Assembly (NCBI GenBank): GCA_945890485.1
Contig: CAMDCN010000002.1
Coordinates: forward strand, 434,001 to 498,000
Direction of reading: 5' to 3'
Length of the DNA: 64,000 nucleotides
Source of the DNA: Candidatus Sulfopaludibacter sp. SbA3
GTDB taxonomy: Bacteria; Acidobacteriota; Terriglobia; Bryobacterales; Bryobacteraceae
Shown here: in pieces, positions 53,225 through 62,349 of the stretch
Layout of the letters: every line of letters begins with the position of its first letter
Numbering within the stretch: the stretch's first letter is position 1
Program-made: the position numbers and the translations under genes
Notes under the pieces: generated by a model
Told to the model about the DNA's origin: nothing
Databases searched by the model: none
What the model saw: the letters and a program-made list of their open reading frames with translations, nothing else

Positions 53225-55570
53225 CTGACGGAAGAGTTGGCGGGCCTCCTCAACGCGAGGGTGCCCGCCGGGGAAGACGGCCTCCATCTCTCGCAGGCCT
53301 TCTTCGGCGATGGGCCGGCCTTCGTCGCGGCGGCCCTGCTGAGCGATGGCCGCGCCCAGAAAGAGCCGGGCCTCGGCGGGCCGCCAGTTCTCTTTGGGGT
53401 AGGCCTTCCTCGCCAAGGCGTAGGCCTCGCGCAACGCCGTCTCCGCGTCCGCCGCCTTGCCGGTGCGCAGCAGGACGCGGCCGAGAAACGTCAGGCCGCG
53501 CGCCCTTTCAAAATGGCCTGCGGGATAGACCTCCTGCTGCACCGCGACCGCCTTCCGCGCCCACGTCTCCGCATCGGGTTCGCCGAGGTGAGCCTTGACG
53601 AGCGCGAGCAGGTTCATGGCGGTGGCCGTATTGCGGTTCTTCTCGCCGCCTTGGCGCAGGGCGATGGCGTAAGCCTCTTCGCAGATGGCCTTCGCCTTCG
53701 GCAGATCGCCGTTAAAGAAGTGGACGCGTTGCAAACCGAAGAGGGGATAGACGACGTTCCCGGGCGGCCCGGGCAGGGCGCGCAGAATGTCCGCCGCCTC
53801 CTGAAAATACCGGCCGCCGGCCGCGGCGTCGCCACCGTCGTCGGCAATCACGCCGAGGCTGTTGATCAGCGTCGCCGTGGCAATGTGGTTCGTGCCAAAC
53901 AGCTTTCGCATACCCGCCAGCGAGTCTTCAAAATGCATTCGCGCGGATTGCAGGTCGCCAAGCCGGTAAACCGCTTCGCCAAGCAGACTATGTTGGAACG
54001 GCAGATCCGGGCTCCCGAGATCGAGCATCGTGCGCAGGCCACGGCCGAGGTCGTCGCGCGCCCCCGCGAAGTCGCCGGCGGCCATCCGCAGCCGTCCGCG
54101 GGCTGTCAGAGCGCGGGCGGTCGCCGGGTGAACTTCGCCGTAGGTGGCTTCGGCCAGCTTCACGGCCTGCTCCACATGTGGCGCTGCCTGCTGATTCTGG
54201 CCGAGCGCCATGTACGTGCTCGCGATGGTCGAACGCAGGCCGGTCTCCACTTCCGGTTGCCCTTGGAACTCGACGCTGACTGATTTCGCTGCGTCGTCGA
54301 TCACCTCGACGACGCGGAGTTCACGCCCCCGCATGGCCAGAGGCGTGACATTGCCGGACCGGGAGGCGCCGAGGAGGCGCTCGACAAAGCGGGCCACGGC
54401 CTCGGCCTTCTCTCGCTCGCGTTCGGCCACCCGCAACTGCCGCAAGCTCACAACCGTTGCTGTGGCCAGCGTCAATACGACCGCTGCCGCCGCGGCCACG
54501 CCCCAGCGGTGGCGGCGGACAAACTTGCCGGCGCGATATCTCCACGTCGCCGGGCGCGCCTGTACCGGTTCCTTCGCCAGATGCCGCCGCAGATCTTCGG
54601 CCAATTGGCCGGCGGAGCCGTAGCGTCCGGCGGGTGACTTATCAAGTGCTTTGCGCAGGATGCTTTCGAGATCACCAGCCAGTTCGCGGCCGGGGCTCAT
54701 GGGCTCGGCTTCGGTGATCTGGCGCATTTGCGCCCCCGCGCCTTCGACGTCGCCGTAGGGCCAGCGGCCGGTGAGAAGTTCGTAGAGAATGACGCCCAAA
54801 GAGTAGACGTCGCTCCGGGTGGACCCGGTCAACCCGTCTATCTGTTCCGGGCTGGCATACCGTAGCGTCATCATCGGCAGGGAGGTGCGAGCGGCGCCGG
54901 AAGCTTCGATGGGGTCCAATAGCTTCGCCGTGCCGAAGTCGAGCAGCATTGGCTCGCCCGCCGCAGTCACCAGGATATTTGCCGGCTTCAGATCCCGATG
55001 CACTACCAGGTGCTCATGCGCGTACTCGACCGCGGCGCAGACCTTCAGGAAGAGATCAATCTTTCCGCGAAGGCTAACCTTCCGCTCCGCGCACCACCGG
55101 TCGAGCGGCTCGCCCTCAACATACTGCATCACGAGATAAGGGGCACCATCGTGGGTCACTCCGCCATCGAGCAACCGGGCGATATTGGCGTGTTCCAGGC
55201 GCGCCAGAATCTGCCGTTCTTCAACGAATCGCCGCGCGAAGAATTCGGACTGGAAGGAGACGCGCGCCAGCTTCAACGCGACCGTTTGTTGCAGTTCCGG
55301 ATCCGTCCGTTCGGCCAGGAGCACGACACCCATGCCGCCTTCGCCCAACTCCCGGAGGATCCGGTAGCGCCCGATGGTCTGGCCCACGAGCGGTTTCGGC
55401 CCCGGCACGGTATCGAGCGGCCCGGTGCCCTGTTCGAGGAATCGTAGCAGCGATTCGACTTCGTCTCGCAGGTCCGGTCGCTCGGCGTAGAGGGCTTCCC
55501 GGGCGTCGGGCGCCGTCTCCGCCGCCACGGCGGCCAGGTCGCTAATTTCCTTCCAGCGAAGCGCGTCCAT
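53162..55570 (-). CDS. Serine/threonine protein kinase with C-terminal TPR region
   Basis: The 802-residue protein has a kinase domain (about 65-335): Gly-loop LGEGGMGVV, catalytic Lys in [27 protein letters not shown] and a late Arg in [12 protein letters not shown] membrane helix follows at about 355-373 ([19 protein letters not shown]), then an extracytoplasmic region of about 400 residues with degenerate TPR units. This PknB-TPR type is common in acidobacteria and usually sits with an ECF sigma factor. It overlaps that gene by 29 bases. Confidence 0.93.
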   Translation of the reverse strand: MDALRWKEISDLAAVAAETAPDAREALYAERPDLRDEVESLLRFLEQGTGPLDTVPGPKPLVGQTIGRYRILRELGEGGMGVVLLAERTDPELQQTVALKLARVSFQSEFFARRFVEERQILARLEHANIARLLDGGVTHDGAPYLVMQYVEGEPLDRWCAERKVSLRGKIDLFLKVCAAVEYAHEHLVVHRDLKPANILVTAAGEPMLLDFGTAKLLDPIEASGAARTSLPMMTLRYASPEQIDGLTGSTRSDVYSLGVILYELLTGRWPYGDVEGAGAQMRQITEAEPMSPGRELAGDLESILRKALDKSPAGRYGSAGQLAEDLRRHLAKEPVQARPATWRYRAGKFVRRHRWGVAAAAAVVLTLATATVVSLRQLRVAEREREKAEAVARFVERLLGASRSGNVTPLAMRGRELRVVEVIDDAAKSVSVEFQGQPEVETGLRSTIASTYMALGQNQQAAPHVEQAVKLAEATYGEVHPATARALTARGRLRMAAGDFAGARDDLGRGLRTMLDLGSPDLPFQHSLLGEAVYRLGDLQSARMHFEDSLAGMRKLFGTNHIATATLINSLGVIADDGGDAAAGGRYFQEAADILRALPGPPGNVVYPLFGLQRVHFFNGDLPKAKAICEEAYAIALRQGGEKNRNTATAMNLLALVKAHLGEPDAETWARKAVAVQQEVYPAGHFERARGLTFLGRVLLRTGKAADAETALREAYALARKAYPKENWRPAEARLFLGAAIAQQGRRDEGRPIAEEGLREMEAVFPGGHPRVEEARQLFRQLKAEPDAAPDTARSTGRVKG

Positions 55571-56141
55571 GGATGTCCCCTTCCAACTCGCGATGCAGCC
55601 ACATGCGGGCCACCGACCAGTGCCGTTTCACGGTGGTCCGTGAGACCTGCATAAGCTCGGCGATCTCTTCGAGTTCCAACCCTCCGAAGTACCGCATTTC
55701 GACGATCCGGCTGCGTTCAGGGTCGATGAGCGCAAAGCGGGTAAGTGCTTCGTCGACAGCGAGAAGCGTCCGGCTGGTTTCGGCGGGCTGATCGAGGGCT
55801 TCGTCCACCGGCAGATGCACCGCGCCGCCGCCGCGCTTATCGGCAAGCCGCTGCCGGGCCTGGTCTACGAGTATTCGCCGCATCATCTTCGAGGCAATGC
55901 CGAAAAACTGTTCCCGATCCCGCCACTGAGCCCGCTTTTGGTCAACCAGCTTCAGGTACAACTCATGCACGAGCGCGGTTGGCTGCAAGGCATTCCCGTA
56001 TCCTTCCCGCCGCAGCAATCCGTCGGCAATCCGCCGGAGTTCGTCGTAGATGATGGGCACGAGGCGTTCGAACGCCGTTTGATCGCCCTCCGACCAATGC
56101 CGCAACAGACCTGTGACGTCCTCGTTACTCATTGCCGCCAT
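55542..56141 (-). CDS. ECF-type sigma factor paired with the TPR kinase
   Basis: The 199-residue protein matches the acidobacterial/planctomycete ECF group usually named TIGR02999: LLRHWSEGDQTAFERLVPII, LQPTALVHELYLKLVDQ, REQFFGIASKMMRRILVDQA and region 4 ALIDPERSRIVEMRYFGG, TTVKRHWSVARMWLHREL. Members are typically encoded just ahead of a serine/threonine kinase, as here. The ATG at 56141 has TAAGAT 8 bases upstream; an in-frame ATG at 56132 is possible. No anti-sigma is present, so phosphorylation may control it. Confidence 0.92.
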   Translation of the reverse strand: MAAMSNEDVTGLLRHWSEGDQTAFERLVPIIYDELRRIADGLLRREGYGNALQPTALVHELYLKLVDQKRAQWRDREQFFGIASKMMRRILVDQARQRLADKRGGGAVHLPVDEALDQPAETSRTLLAVDEALTRFALIDPERSRIVEMRYFGGLELEEIAELMQVSRTTVKRHWSVARMWLHRELEGDIHGRASLEGN

Positions 56142-56149
56142 CGCGCACC

Positions 56150-56155
56150 ATCTTA
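56150..56155 (-). promoter_or_regulatory. -10-like TAAGAT before the sigma-kinase operon
   Basis: On the minus strand TAAGAT ends 8 bases before the ATG at 56141, with no ribosome site between. The same hexamer precedes two other regulatory genes in the window (25903 and 37878). Confidence 0.45.
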
Positions 56156-56191
56156 CCGTGATCCGGGCGGAGCGGACTCCGGCGGCAGGCG

Positions 56192-56482
56192 CTAAATCAG
56201 TTTCGCCACGATGGCTAGCTGAGCGTTAAATTCCGCTTGGCTCGCCGTGTGCATCATTTGCATCATCTGCATCATGGCGGTGAAGATTGTCGGGGAAGCC
56301 ATGGTGCACAAGACGTTATAGATGGTGGAGGTCACCGTCATCACGCCGCCCATGGTGAGGATGGCGGGTTTGTGAGCGGTCTTGTTTACTTCCTTTGCTG
56401 CTTTCAGGATCTTCGAGTAAGTCCGATTCGTTGGCGGAATGGCTGCGCCAGCGTTGGGGTAGTTGATAGGCATCATTGGCAT
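56192..56482 (-). CDS. Small hypothetical protein, Met-rich, in a lower-GC patch
   Basis: The 96-residue product starts MPMMPINYPNAG after GGAG 9 bases upstream. It has a basic middle (SKILKAAKEVNKTAHKP) and a C-terminal half with a hydrophobic stretch and a Met-rich helix (TAMMQMMQMMHTASQAEFNA). I do not recognise a family. A longer frame reaches 56584. Base composition is less GC-rich than the neighbours, like the ORF at 56760, suggesting acquisition. It could be a small membrane-active protein. Confidence 0.45.
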   Translation of the reverse strand: MPMMPINYPNAGAAIPPTNRTYSKILKAAKEVNKTAHKPAILTMGGVMTVTSTIYNVLCTMASPTIFTAMMQMMQMMHTASQAEFNAQLAIVAKLI

Positions 56483-56691
56483 TCTGAAAAGCTCCGCGGA
56501 AATTGCCTGCGCCGTGGACCAATCCATGCCACGAAGCCGGGCGCCAGCAGCGATATTACGGCTGTCCCCCGGCGAAACGCCCAAAGAAGCGCCACGCTCT
56601 CTCCATATCGCGGCGGGATACGAACTGCCCGACCGACGGTTGAGGTGGCCCGTTCGGCTTACAGGGAAAAGCTCTCGGCGCCGCCACTCAA

Positions 56692-56709
56692 GTCAAGGGC
56701 TCTCTTGAC
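56692..56709. promoter_or_regulatory. Inverted repeat overlapping the -35 box (candidate operator)
   Basis: GTCAAG (56692-56697) and CTTGAC (56704-56709) form a 6-bp inverted repeat with a 6-base spacer. The right arm covers all but the ends of the TTGACA -35 box of the 56760 gene. That position would let a dimeric repressor block transcription. Confidence 0.45.
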
Positions 56710-56733
56710 ACCCACCGAACAAAGCCGCATGAT
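56705..56733 (+). promoter_or_regulatory. Sigma-70-type promoter of the 56760 gene
   Basis: A perfect TTGACA (56705-56710) and CATGAT (56728-56733) are separated by 17 bases, the ideal spacing. Transcription would start near 56740, about 20 bases before the ATG. Confidence 0.6.
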
Positions 56734-56759
56734 GATGCATTAATTACGGACAGTGCCAA

Positions 56760-57125
56760 ATGGAAATTCGCGACCTGTTTCATGGAACTGACGGCGACAC
56801 CATCAATGCAATCATGCGCGAAGGGCAGCTTCGGCCGAATAGCGATGGAAATATCTTCTTCTCGGAGTGGCGATTCGATTCTGTTCTGATGCACGGTGCG
56901 GATATCAAGCGAAAAGCAACGTTTGCAGTCAAGCTCCGTGTGTCCATTCCGCCTGACGCCCGCGTTGCCCGCGCAGCCACTCCTGGTGTCGCGGACACCC
57001 TGATAATAGCGACCTCAGCACCGCTGCAAGCGGAGGTGCTGGAGCTGTACATCCGCGAGCCGCGAATGACGACTGTGCATACAGTCAAAGGTCGCACGGA
57101 GATCGCGAATTTCCTCTCAAGGTGA
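56760..57125 (+). CDS. Small protein with ADP-ribosyltransferase-like start (weak similarity)
   Basis: The 121-residue protein begins MEIRDLFHGTDGDTINAIMR, followed by LRPNSDGNIFFSE. An HGT/HGS motif, a helix with 'I..I...G.L.P' and then a '.iFFs' strand recall the H and Y positions of PARP/DarT/HYD1-like ADP-ribosyltransferases, but the Tyr is Phe and the Glu is not assignable. A strong promoter and a candidate operator lie upstream. Codon use is less GC-biased than the neighbours. Treat the function as a hypothesis. Confidence 0.6.
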   Translation: MEIRDLFHGTDGDTINAIMREGQLRPNSDGNIFFSEWRFDSVLMHGADIKRKATFAVKLRVSIPPDARVARAATPGVADTLIIATSAPLQAEVLELYIREPRMTTVHTVKGRTEIANFLSR

Positions 57126-57151
57126 GCTCGTACGCCGCGCCGGCGCCGAGT

Positions 57152-57562
57152 TTAGGTTAAACGCTTGAGACGTACCTGCTGTCCGCTGCCGGGGCGGACG
57201 AAGGCGCCGCTCTTGGCCCCGGCGCGGGTGGAGCTTTCGCGTTCGCGAGTCAGTTCCAGTTCGCCGTTGACGAGGCGCCCGGTGAAGCGAACCTTCGTAT
57301 CGTTGATCTCGTTGCCGGCCTGTTCGGCCGTGACCACGACGAAGGTAACTAACTCGCCGGCGACGATGCCCGTCGCAATCGGTGTGCTCTGATGGTCGCC
57401 GTAGAGTTTGCCGCTGAGCGACGTGCCCTTCTGCACAAACTGGAAGGAGACCTGAATCGGATCCCGGTCCGGCCGTCCGCTGGCAATCTCGCCGACCCAG
57501 ATGCCGGAGAGATCGGCTGCCCAAGCGCTTCCGGCGAGCAGCAATAGAGCCAGGCTACGCAC
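57152..57562 (-). CDS. Small secreted lipocalin/beta-barrel-like protein (module 2)
   Basis: The 136-residue product has a signal peptide (MRSLALLLLAGSAWA) and then DLSGIWVGEIASGRPDRDPI, VSFQFVQKGTSLSGKLYGDH and RFTGRLVNGELELTRERES. This up-and-down strand pattern is common in secreted acidobacterial proteins of unknown function. It overlaps the end of the DUF1552 gene by 8 bases, so it is the third gene of module 2. Confidence 0.78.
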   Translation of the reverse strand: MRSLALLLLAGSAWAADLSGIWVGEIASGRPDRDPIQVSFQFVQKGTSLSGKLYGDHQSTPIATGIVAGELVTFVVVTAEQAGNEINDTKVRFTGRLVNGELELTRERESSTRAGAKSGAFVRPGSGQQVRLKRLT

Positions 57563-58877
57563 GGAGCAGCCCCTTCAATGGGCCGGTGCTATCGGCGAAA
57601 CGCTCCACTGGCGTACCGAAGGCGTCGAGCATGGAGACATAGAGATTGGCCATCTGGCTATCTTCGGCGTAGACGAGATGCTGGCCCGCGTTGATGCGGC
57701 CGCCAGCGTTGCCGCCGAGGACCAGCGGCAGGTTCCGCGGGCTATGGCGATCGCCGTCGCTGAGGGCGGAGCCGAACAGGATCATCGAGTTGTCGAGCAC
57801 GGTCGACTCGCCTTCCTTCATGCTCTGTAGGCGGCGGAGGAGGTAGGCGTACTGTTCCACGTGCCAGCGGCTGATGCGCTCGTACTGGCGGAGCTTGTCT
57901 TCGTTCTTCTGGTGGTGCGAAACGTCGTGGTGCCCGGCGCTGACGCCTTCGAGGAAGCGGAAACTAACGTTGCTGACGGCGTTGCCGAACATGAACGTCG
58001 CGACGCGCGTCGTGTCGGTCTGGAAGGCTGTGGCGATCATGTCGAGCATCAGGCGGACATGCTCGGCGTGGTCGGCGGGGCGCTCGGTGGGAATGGCCTT
58101 CGGGTCCATGGCGGCGCGGGGCTTCCAGGTGCGTTCCTTGGTGTTGGAGGCGCGCTGCACGCGCTCTTCGAGCGAACGCATCACGGAAAGATATTCGTCG
58201 AGCCGGACACGGTCCGCCGTACCGACTTGCGTCCGCAATTTCTTGGCATCGCCGAGGACACGATCGAGCAGCAGGGCGTCCATCTTGGCTTCATTGCCCT
58301 GGGGCCCGGAGGAGGCGCGGAAGAGGCGCTCGTAGACGGAACGGGGGTTGAGTTCGCGAGCGAGCGGCGTGGTGGGGCTGCTCCAGGCGATGTGGGAGCC
58401 GTAGACACGGGTGTAGCCGACTACCGCATCGACGCCGACGGCGACCGGGGTAACGCCGAGTTCGAGCGACGGCAGCGGCGTCTGCCCGGCGATGCGCTGG
58501 GCGGCCAACTGATCGACCGAGACGCCATTGGCGATGTCTTCGCCGGGAGTCTTCTTGATGGTCTGGCAGGTGAGCCAGGCCGCTTCCTTGACGTAGTGGC
58601 CGTCGCCGCCTTTGGAGTTTTCGTTCCAGAGGTTGGTCATCACCGTGATCTGACTCTTCAGGTCTTCGAGCGGCTTCAGCGTGGTGGAGAGCTGGAAATC
58701 GCGGCCCGTGCCTTCGGGCTTCCAGTGCCAAGGGTTTACGCCGTTCGGCATGTAAAGCGCGGCCATGCGGATGGGCGCCTTGCCGGTCGAGTCCGCAGTG
58801 GCGGCCATGGCTTCAAGCCAGGGAAGGCCCAGGCTGACGCCGGCTCCTCGCAGAATGGTGCGGCGGGAGATGCTCAT
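57555..58877 (-). CDS. DUF1552 protein, Tat-exported (module 2)
   Basis: The 440-residue product starts MSISRRTILRGAGVSLGLPW, a twin-arginine signal. It keeps the DUF1552 segments RMAALYMPNGVNPWHWKPEG, HIAWSSPTTPLARELNPRSV and MILFGSALSDGDRHSPRNLP, ending VERFADSTG as in module 1. It overlaps the DUF1592 gene by an ATGA. The His-rich segment GHHDVSHHQKNED replaces DAHHPLTHNGGD of module 1 at the same place. The function is unknown. Confidence 0.92.
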   Translation of the reverse strand: MSISRRTILRGAGVSLGLPWLEAMAATADSTGKAPIRMAALYMPNGVNPWHWKPEGTGRDFQLSTTLKPLEDLKSQITVMTNLWNENSKGGDGHYVKEAAWLTCQTIKKTPGEDIANGVSVDQLAAQRIAGQTPLPSLELGVTPVAVGVDAVVGYTRVYGSHIAWSSPTTPLARELNPRSVYERLFRASSGPQGNEAKMDALLLDRVLGDAKKLRTQVGTADRVRLDEYLSVMRSLEERVQRASNTKERTWKPRAAMDPKAIPTERPADHAEHVRLMLDMIATAFQTDTTRVATFMFGNAVSNVSFRFLEGVSAGHHDVSHHQKNEDKLRQYERISRWHVEQYAYLLRRLQSMKEGESTVLDNSMILFGSALSDGDRHSPRNLPLVLGGNAGGRINAGQHLVYAEDSQMANLYVSMLDAFGTPVERFADSTGPLKGLLRA

Positions 58878-60739
58878 GATGTCTTCTTCTCCTTGGGGCG
58901 CTCTTTTTGACGGAACGGTGTACTTAATACGATGCTTTCAATCAGCGCTTGGGCGCTGTAGTCTTTCGCTTTCACTTCGGCGACGATGGCGTCGACGGTG
59001 CAGGAGTCGCGCAAAGTGAGCCCGCGGCCGAGGGCGTAGCCGAGCAGCTTGTTGGTCAGGTTCCGCAGGAACAGATCCTTGTGCTGCATCAGCGCGGCCT
59101 TCAGTTGGGCGGGGCCTTGAATCTTGATGCCGTCGGTCATCTCGCCCGAGTTGTCGACCGGCTTGCCGGCTTCTTCGGTGCGCCAGCGGCCGATGACGTC
59201 GTAGTTTTCGAGGGCGAAGCCAAGCGGGTCGATGCGGCTGTGGCAACTCGCGCAAACGGCATTGGCGCGATGCTTTTCGAGGCGTTCGCGGACCGTGGTG
59301 GGCGCGGCGCCCGCGGCCGTCTCTTCAAGCGGCGGGACGTTGGCGGGCGGCGGAGGCGGCGGGGTGCCGAGCAGGGAATCGAGGATCCAGGTGCCGCGCA
59401 GGACGGGGCTGGTGCGATATGGGTAGGACGAAACCGCGAGGACGGCGGGCATGCCGAGCAGGCCGCCGCGATTGGAATCCTTGGGCAGTTCCACCCACTG
59501 CGGCTGCTTCGAGGCGTTGGCGCGGACAGCGAGTTTGAAGCCAAAGTGCTTCGAGAAGTTGCTGGTGGCGACCGTGTGCTCGGAGTCGATCAGGCTGAGC
59601 AGCGAGAGATTGCGGACGAGGATCTCGCGGAAGAACTGCTGCGGCTGAATGCGGATATCTCCGCGAAGCTCTTCGTCTTTCGAGTACTCGGGGAATAGCT
59701 TCGCATCGGGGGCCTTGTCGCCCGAGAGTTCCCGGGTGTGCAGCCATTGCTCGGTGAAGCGGCGGGCCAGGTTCCACGAACGGTCGTGCTTCAACATGCG
59801 GCGGGCCATCTGGCGGAGCACTTCGGGGTCCTGCAGCTTGCCGGAGGCGGCTAAGTCGGTGAGCAATTCATCGGGCTGGCTGCCCCAGATGAAGTACGAG
59901 AGGCGCGAGGCGAGGGCGTAGTTGTCGACCTTGTCGACGGGCTCGGTGCGGAAGAGGAAGAGTGGCGAAACCAGCGCACCGCGCAGGGCGAAGAAGATCG
60001 CCGGTTCGAAATCTTCGCCGGCCTTGCGGGCGGAGCGGAAGAGTTCCAGGTACGGCAGCACGTCGGGCTCGGTGACCGGCCGGCGGAAGGCCCGGGGCAG
60101 GAAGGCTTGGAGAATTTTCCGGGCGGCTTGGTCCGGCGTGACGCCGGGGCCGGGCTTGGCGACGAGGATGCGGGCGCGGGACTTGTACTCCTTCGCGGCG
60201 AAGTCCATGGCCAGCTTGGCGGTTTCCATGTACTTCTCCGAATGAAGCGGAGAAAGGAACAGCGTTTCGGCGGCGTTGTCGAAGCCTTCCCCGCCCGCGC
60301 CGTCGATGGGCAGCGCGTGGCCTATGTCGAGATGAATATCGAGCAGGTCCTGTACGGTGGCCGTGTACTCGTCGCGGTTCAGGCGGCGCAGCGGCGAGGG
60401 GCCGGCGGTGATGCCGGAGGCGCAGGCCGTCGTCCGCAGGGTTTCGTCGACGTACTTGGCGAACTCCTCGCGCGTGTTCAGGTCGGCCGACGGTAAACCT
60501 TTCGGGGGCATCTCGCCGTTACGGACGCGCAGCGCGAGGCGGGCCCAATCGTGGGCCGCGGTCTCGAAGCTTTGCGGGCTATCGACTTTCTCTAAGCGAA
60601 ACCCACCGACGGCGGACTTGCCGGAGTGGCAACTTTTGCAGTAGGTCGTCAGGAACTTCTGACTGCTGGCGAAATCGGGCGCAGCGTATGCGGAAACCGC
60701 GCACACCGCGGACAACGCGACTGAGGCGAGGAAACGCAT
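58874..60739 (-). CDS. DUF1587/DUF1592/DUF1588/DUF1585 cytochrome c-like protein (module 2)
   Basis: The 621-residue product has a signal peptide (MRFLASVALSAVCAVSAYA) and haem motif CKSCH. The domains follow in the usual order: RRLNRDEYTATVQDLLDIHL (DUF1587), RAFRRPVTEPD (DUF1595), ALASRLSYFIWGSQPDELLT (DUF1592), SSYPYRTSPVLRGTWILDSL (DUF1588), CASCHSRIDPLGFALENYD (second haem site) and DUF1585. Compared with module 1 it lacks the 130-residue beta insert after DUF1587. TATAGT lies 12 bases and GAAGG 7 bases before the ATG. Confidence 0.92.
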   Translation of the reverse strand: MRFLASVALSAVCAVSAYAAPDFASSQKFLTTYCKSCHSGKSAVGGFRLEKVDSPQSFETAAHDWARLALRVRNGEMPPKGLPSADLNTREEFAKYVDETLRTTACASGITAGPSPLRRLNRDEYTATVQDLLDIHLDIGHALPIDGAGGEGFDNAAETLFLSPLHSEKYMETAKLAMDFAAKEYKSRARILVAKPGPGVTPDQAARKILQAFLPRAFRRPVTEPDVLPYLELFRSARKAGEDFEPAIFFALRGALVSPLFLFRTEPVDKVDNYALASRLSYFIWGSQPDELLTDLAASGKLQDPEVLRQMARRMLKHDRSWNLARRFTEQWLHTRELSGDKAPDAKLFPEYSKDEELRGDIRIQPQQFFREILVRNLSLLSLIDSEHTVATSNFSKHFGFKLAVRANASKQPQWVELPKDSNRGGLLGMPAVLAVSSYPYRTSPVLRGTWILDSLLGTPPPPPPANVPPLEETAAGAAPTTVRERLEKHRANAVCASCHSRIDPLGFALENYDVIGRWRTEEAGKPVDNSGEMTDGIKIQGPAQLKAALMQHKDLFLRNLTNKLLGYALGRGLTLRDSCTVDAIVAEVKAKDYSAQALIESIVLSTPFRQKERPKEKKTS

Positions 60740-60751
60740 GTCGACGCCTTC

Positions 60752-60757
60752 ACTATA
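60752..60757 (-). promoter_or_regulatory. -10-like TATAGT before DUF1592/DUF1552 module 2
   Basis: On the minus strand TATAGT ends 12 bases before the ATG at 60739. The same hexamer, at 6 bases, precedes module 1. Here a GAAGG ribosome-site-like sequence also lies in the gap, so a leadered mRNA is possible from another start. Confidence 0.4.
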
Positions 60758-60763
60758 TAACTG

Positions 60764-61453
60764 TTACGGCTCCTTCACAAACCGGTAGCCGACACCGCGA
60801 ACGGTCAATAGATGGCGTGGCTTGGCGGGATCGTCCTCAATGTATTTCCGGAGCCGGACGATGAAGTTATCGATGGCGCGGGTGTCGGTATCTTCGTGCA
60901 GGCCCCACACCTCTTCGAGCAGGACTTTGCGGGATACCGGCGCGCCGTCGTGTTGGATCAGGTATCGGAGCACGTTAGCTTCCATCAACGTCAGCGGATA
61001 CGCCTCGGCGCCGACGCGGAGTTCGAGCCGGTCGAGATCCACCGACTTGTTGCCGAAGACAAACGCGGGCGGCTTCCGGAGCCACTCCCGCCGGCGGAGC
61101 AGGCTGCCGATGCGGGCGATGAGAATGGCGAGTTCGAACGGCTTTGGCAGGTAGTCGTCGCAGCCGGCGGCGAAACCGTTCAGCACGTCGTCGGCGTGGC
61201 CGCGGGCGGTGAGGATCAGCACCGGAACGAAGAGGCCTGCGGCCCGGAGCTCGCGCAGTACCGTGAAGCCGTCCTTGCCGGGCAGCATGAGATCGAGGAC
61301 GACGACGTCGAAATGGGTTCGTTTCGTCAAAAGGGCCTCAATCGCCGCTTCGCCGTTGTCGACCACGTCTACCGTGTAGCCTTCGGCTTCGAGGTTGAAG
61401 CGCAACCCTTCGGCGAGGGCCCGTTCGTCTTCCACCACGAGAATCTTGCTCAT
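60764..61453 (-). CDS. OmpR/PhoB-family response regulator
   Basis: The 229-residue protein has a receiver domain (VVEDE, phosphoacceptor Asp in VVVLDLMLPGKDG, Lys in LPKPFE) and a winged helix (LTLMEANVLRYLIQHDGAPV, NFIVRLRKYIEDDP, VRGVGYRFV). It overlaps the kinase gene by an ATGA and is its cognate regulator. It is followed by the divergently named but same-strand DUF1592 module, 24 bases beyond its stop. Confidence 0.93.
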   Translation of the reverse strand: MSKILVVEDERALAEGLRFNLEAEGYTVDVVDNGEAAIEALLTKRTHFDVVVLDLMLPGKDGFTVLRELRAAGLFVPVLILTARGHADDVLNGFAAGCDDYLPKPFELAILIARIGSLLRRREWLRKPPAFVFGNKSVDLDRLELRVGAEAYPLTLMEANVLRYLIQHDGAPVSRKVLLEEVWGLHEDTDTRAIDNFIVRLRKYIEDDPAKPRHLLTVRGVGYRFVKEP

Positions 61454-62340
61454 GTCTTGAGAGGGAGTTGCAGGATGAACGTACTGCCGGAGCCTGGCCC
61501 GGCGCTTTCCGCCCAGGCTTTTCCGCCGTGCCGCTGCGCGACGCTGCGGACGATGAACAGGCCGAGGCCGGTCCCCTTCACCTTAGCAGCCAGCGCGCCG
61601 GGGACACGGTAGAAGCGCTTGAAAATCTGCTTCAGCTCGGTCTTGGGGATGCCGGGGCCTTCGTCGCGGACGCGAAGCTGAACATATTTGCCCTCGACCA
61701 AGCGGGTTTCGATTTCCACCTGGGCCGGTTTGCCGGAGTACTTGATCGCGTTATCGAGCAGGTTCGAAACAGCGGCGCGGACGTCGTCGGCGTCGGCGCG
61801 CATGGGGACGGGTTGGGCGGGGGCGAAGGTGAGATGCATGGCCGGCTCCGGGTGGATGGTGCGGAGGCGGTCGAGGCACTCGCTGACGATCGCGTTGAGG
61901 TCGAAGGAGGTGAGGTTGAGCTTGCGGCTCGCGCCCATGCGGCCGGTGCGGAGAACCTGTTCAATCGTTGAATGCAGCCGGTCGTTTTCGGCCAGCATGA
62001 TGCGGTAAAACTCCTGCCGTTTGGCCTCTTCGACGGGCCGGCTTTGCAGCGTTTCGAGGTAAAGCCGGATGGAGGCGACCGGGGTCTTTAACTCGTGCGT
62101 GACGGCATTGATGAACGCGTCATGCTGCTCGTTCCGCCGGATCTCGCGGACGAGGAAGATCGTATTCAGCACCACCCCGCCGATGATGATCGCCAAAAGG
62201 ACGAGGCCGAGGAAGAGCAGGATACCGGTGCGCCAGTTGAGCAGCACCCAGCCGACGTACAGCAGAACCGTGATGGAGACAAGGCCGGCGCCTAACGCGA
62301 TGAAGAACGCGATGGATTTGCGCCGGCCAGTCACGATCAC
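61450..62340 (-). CDS. Membrane sensor histidine kinase
   Basis: The 296-residue protein has two helices at about 8-60 (IAFFIALGAGLVSITVLLYV, LLFLGLVLLAIIIGGVVLNT) with almost no loop between them. The catalytic core follows: H-box FINAVTHELKTPVASIRLYL, N-box NLLDNAIKYS, DEGPGIP and GTGLGLFIV. Without a periplasmic domain it probably senses the membrane itself or an intramembrane partner. The start is a GTG. The desaturase gene directly upstream on the same strand makes membrane-fluidity sensing (as in DesK) an attractive guess. Confidence 0.92.
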   Translation of the reverse strand: MIVTGRRKSIAFFIALGAGLVSITVLLYVGWVLLNWRTGILLFLGLVLLAIIIGGVVLNTIFLVREIRRNEQHDAFINAVTHELKTPVASIRLYLETLQSRPVEEAKRQEFYRIMLAENDRLHSTIEQVLRTGRMGASRKLNLTSFDLNAIVSECLDRLRTIHPEPAMHLTFAPAQPVPMRADADDVRAAVSNLLDNAIKYSGKPAQVEIETRLVEGKYVQLRVRDEGPGIPKTELKQIFKRFYRVPGALAAKVKGTGLGLFIVRSVAQRHGGKAWAESAGPGSGSTFILQLPLKT

Positions 62341-62349
62341 ACTACCAGA

